Shown here piece by piece: positions 61,857-64,000 of a stretch of DNA of 64,000 nt. The DNA comes from Sporomusaceae bacterium (GTDB lineage: Bacteria; Bacillota; Negativicutes; UBA1444), in contig JAHDPL010000019.1 of NCBI GenBank assembly GCA_018434355.1, positions 124,001 to 188,000 of the forward strand, given 5' to 3'. Below the pieces are notes generated by a model that was given only the letters and a program-made list of their open reading frames with translations, was not told where the DNA came from and did no database searches. Numbering within the stretch: position 1 is the stretch's first letter; every line of letters starts with the position of its first letter. A program made the translations under genes and the position numbers.

Positions 61857-62099
61857 TCACTTGCTCCCGTTCACATTCAGCGGAAACAGACCCAGTCGGT
61901 CGCCGTCGACCAGGTGTGTCGCCAGCGTCCCTTCCTTGCCGTTGATCAGGATACTGTTGATCGGCGCCGGATTGACTTCCATCTGGTGCAGCAGTTCTTC
62001 CACCGTCAGATCGTCCGCCACATCCACCGAAATGATCCCGCTGGGCTCATTGGGGGTAAACCGCCGCAGCGAAGCAAAAAACCGAACTTCGATGACCAT
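61857..62099 (-). CDS. MoaD/ThiS-like ubiquitin-fold protein without diglycine
   Basis: An 80-aa beta-grasp protein starting [17 protein letters not shown], with [12 protein letters not shown] and the MoaD-type end [10 protein letters not shown]. Real sulfur carriers end in Gly-Gly; this one ends FPLNVNGSK, read directly from the sequence with no in-frame alternative. It sits between moaA and moaC, where moaD is expected. It may be a non-carrier paralogue, or the true MoaD may be elsewhere. Confidence 0.8.
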   Translation of the reverse strand: MVIEVRFFASLRRFTPNEPSGIISVDVADDLTVEELLHQMEVNPAPINSILINGKEGTLATHLVDGDRLGLFPLNVNGSK

Positions 62100-62192
62100 T
62101 GTGCTATAGTCTCCAATCGTACGCCGAGGCGTTTTATGATGATTTGCTATAGATTCGCTGCCATTTGGCAAACTCCTGCTGACGCAAACAGA

Positions 62193-63176
62193 TCAGCCGC
62201 CGATTTGTGACATCCCCCTTTTGCGAAAAGCCGAACCATGATCCGCCAGGTGATGCGCCGAAGGTTTGCTTTGCAATGCCTGCCGGAACAATGCAGCGAT
62301 CTCTTCATCGGTTGCTGCGCCGCGCAGCGCCGCCCGCAGGTCGATCTCCACTTCCGACAGCAGGCAGGGCCTGAGCCTGCCGTCCGCCGTCAGGCGAATC
62401 CGGTTGCAACGGTCGCAGTAACCGCTGGAAATCGGCGCAATGAATCCATACATGCCCTGATCGTCTGTTGACTGCAGATAGCGCGCCGGTCCGCAGCCAT
62501 GCGGGTTTTGCACCGGCGGCGCCAGGTCGCCGCTACCCAGGCGGTTCAGGCTTTCCGTGACCGAAGTCACCGTCATTCCCGCCCGCACCCGGCATTGATG
62601 CGAAGGCATATACTCGATAAACCGGACGATGACCGGCGAGGTGCGGACCATCTCGCGGAAAAAGGCCAGGTCCTCCTCACGCACCGCGTCCGTCAGAACC
62701 ACGTTGAGCTTTACCGGCGACAAACCAGCCTGCGCAGCCACCTGGATCCCGTCCAGCACGTCCTGGACATTGCCGCCGCAGGTCAGCTCGCGAAACCGCT
62801 GCGGCTCCACCGTATCCAGACTGATATTGACCCGGTTCACGCCGGCCTGTTTCAATTGGTCGGCATATTTCGCCAACAGGCTACCGTTGGTCGTCAGCGA
62901 CAGGTCTTCCAACACATTGAGCGCCCGAATCCGCCGGATCAGCTCGATCAGTCCGGGGCGCATCAGCGGTTCGCCGCCGGTCAGCCGCACGCGCGAAACT
63001 CCCAGTCGGCCAAGCACGCTCAGGACACGCAGGATTTCCTCGTCAGACAGGATTTCCTCTTCGGCCAGCCAGCGCACCCCTTCCGGCGGAACGCAGTAGG
63101 TGCAGCGGTAATTGCAGCGGTCGGTGACCGAAAGCCGCAGATATTTGATTTCGCGTTGGTACGCATCAACAGCCAT
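62193..63176 (-). CDS. moaA: GTP 3',8-cyclase MoaA
   Basis: A 327-aa radical SAM enzyme that starts molybdopterin synthesis from GTP. The SAM cluster is CNYRCTYC (about residues 21-28). The second cluster cysteines are in GYCDRCNRIRLTADGRLRPC. LTGGEPLMRPGL and NISLDT are typical. The usual C-terminal GG is replaced by the end MSQIGG, which keeps it. AAGGAG lies upstream of the ATG. Confidence 0.96.
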   Translation of the reverse strand: MAVDAYQREIKYLRLSVTDRCNYRCTYCVPPEGVRWLAEEEILSDEEILRVLSVLGRLGVSRVRLTGGEPLMRPGLIELIRRIRALNVLEDLSLTTNGSLLAKYADQLKQAGVNRVNISLDTVEPQRFRELTCGGNVQDVLDGIQVAAQAGLSPVKLNVVLTDAVREEDLAFFREMVRTSPVIVRFIEYMPSHQCRVRAGMTVTSVTESLNRLGSGDLAPPVQNPHGCGPARYLQSTDDQGMYGFIAPISSGYCDRCNRIRLTADGRLRPCLLSEVEIDLRAALRGAATDEEIAALFRQALQSKPSAHHLADHGSAFRKRGMSQIGG

Positions 63177-63313
63177 GTTTGCGGGCGCTCCTTGTCGTTT
63201 GCTTTACGCGTAGATATTCTCCGCCGGCGGCAAAAACTCCTTGCCCGGCAAAAGGGGTTAGCGGATAAATCGCGAATCAATACAGCAAATACTTTTAGAG
63301 GGAGTGACGAGCC

Positions 63314-63982
63314 ATGCCTGAACTGAAGTTTCTCGGCCATGCCTGCTTTATGCTGCGCGAAGGAAAAAACGCCGTGATCATCGACCCGTTTCTCAGCGGC
63401 AATCCCAGCGCAACCAGCACGGTCGACCAGATCGACTGCCAACATATCCTGGTATCGCACGGTCACGACGACCATCTGGGCGACGCGGTCAGCATCGCCC
63501 GCCAAAGCGGCGCCCTGGTCATTGCCACCGCCGAAATCGCCCGGTCTTGCGGCGAAAAAGGGGTTTCGGCCCACGCGATGCATATCGGCGGCAAACGCAA
63601 CTTCGATTTCGGCTATGTCCGGATTACCCAGGCCTTTCACGGTTCCGGCATCCCCGGCGGCCATGCCTGCGGGTTCATCATCAACTTTTACGGCAAAACG
63701 ATCTATCACACCGGCGATACCGGAATTTTCGGCGACATGGCCCTGCTCGGCCGTCTCGAATCGATCGATGTCGCGCTGCTGCCGATCGGCGACAATTTCA
63801 CGATGGGACCGTCTGACGCCGCAGAGGCAGCAGGCATGATCAAGCCGCGTCTGGTGGTGCCGATGCACTACAACACCTGGCCGATCATAGCCCAGGACCC
63901 TGTGCCGTTCAAGCAAGAGGTCGAAAGCCGCTTCGGCATTCCGGTCCAGATCCTGTCGCCGGGCGGCAGCCTGACGTTGTAA
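63314..63982 (+). CDS. UPF0173 metal-dependent hydrolase
   Basis: A 222-aa MBL-fold hydrolase of the YtkL/UPF0173 family. It starts MPELKFLGHACFML; the metal site is VSHGHDDHLGDAV, with YHTGDTGIFGDMALLG, LLPIGDNFTMGP and the C-terminal VVPMHYNTWP. GAGGGAG precedes the ATG. It is divergent from moaA. The substrate is unknown. Confidence 0.95.
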   Translation: MPELKFLGHACFMLREGKNAVIIDPFLSGNPSATSTVDQIDCQHILVSHGHDDHLGDAVSIARQSGALVIATAEIARSCGEKGVSAHAMHIGGKRNFDFGYVRITQAFHGSGIPGGHACGFIINFYGKTIYHTGDTGIFGDMALLGRLESIDVALLPIGDNFTMGPSDAAEAAGMIKPRLVVPMHYNTWPIIAQDPVPFKQEVESRFGIPVQILSPGGSLTL

Positions 63983-64000
63983 CGGCGACGGCTATTCCTG

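Noticed and set aside
63177-63313. A molybdenum-cofactor riboswitch upstream of moaA
   Set aside because: The gap is short and I could not see the conserved core elements; nothing beyond ribosome sites is supported.
1-64000. CRISPR arrays, tRNA or rRNA genes, and insertion sequences
   Set aside because: No regularly spaced direct repeats, no intact cloverleaf or rRNA sequence and no transposase frame were found on reading both strands.

Overview
The window reads as chromosomal DNA of a strictly anaerobic Firmicute, most likely a member of the Negativicutes (Sporomusa-type bacteria). The evidence is the mix of Gram-positive traits (SepF, YlbF, a PIN-PhoH protein, a T-box leader, strong AAGGAGG ribosome sites, frequent TTG/GTG starts) with group 4 membrane [NiFe]-hydrogenases and an H-NOX chemoreceptor of the anaerobe type. 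The taxon is inferred. No rRNA, tRNA, CRISPR array or insertion sequence is seen.

Layout. 1-5.6 kb: partial acyl-CoA dehydrogenase, thiolase and DNA polymerase III alpha (dnaE), all on the minus strand. 5.6-12.5 kb: a visibly more AT-rich stretch with a WYL regulator, a frameshifted small ORF, FtsW, and a three-gene cassette of unknown function (UDG-like protein, HEXXH protein, 725-aa HEAT-type protein whose 5' end is interrupted by a stop codon). 12.5-17.2 kb: sepF, a beta-CASP nuclease, murB, ylbF, an endonuclease IV-like protein and trmL. 17.3-23.6 kb: PIN-PhoH ATPase, H-NOX methyl-accepting chemotaxis protein, HD hydrolase, PadR regulator with a near-perfect promoter/operator, and an exported cysteine-repeat protein.

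23.6-39.3 kb: two tandem hydrogenase-4/Hyf-like operons with the same gene order (B-C-E-F-G-H-I), separated by a small YjfB-like gene. Operon A ends with an ArsR regulator and has a strong own promoter. Operon B has fused the ferredoxin and small subunits into one gene. All four nickel-ligand cysteines are present in both large subunits, so these look like real ferredoxin-linked, ion-pumping hydrogenases.

39.3-43.3 kb: polysaccharide deacetylase-like protein, DEAD-box helicase and a Fic protein lacking its catalytic histidine. 43.3-56 kb: a LacI-controlled catabolic operon (OYE-type reductase, zinc alcohol dehydrogenase, Liv-type ABC importer, sugar-isomerase-like protein, cupin, flavoprotein, shikimate dehydrogenase). 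56-58.3 kb: tyrA and a DAHP synthase gene behind a T-box leader whose best specifier is a tyrosine codon. 58.3-59.1 kb: a decayed tmRNA-like 3' end and a YefM-YoeB toxin-antitoxin pair. 59.2-63.2 kb: PatB/MalY-type aminotransferase and a molybdopterin operon (moaA, moaD-like, moaC, MOSC, mogA). 63.3-64 kb: a UPF0173 metallo-hydrolase on the plus strand.
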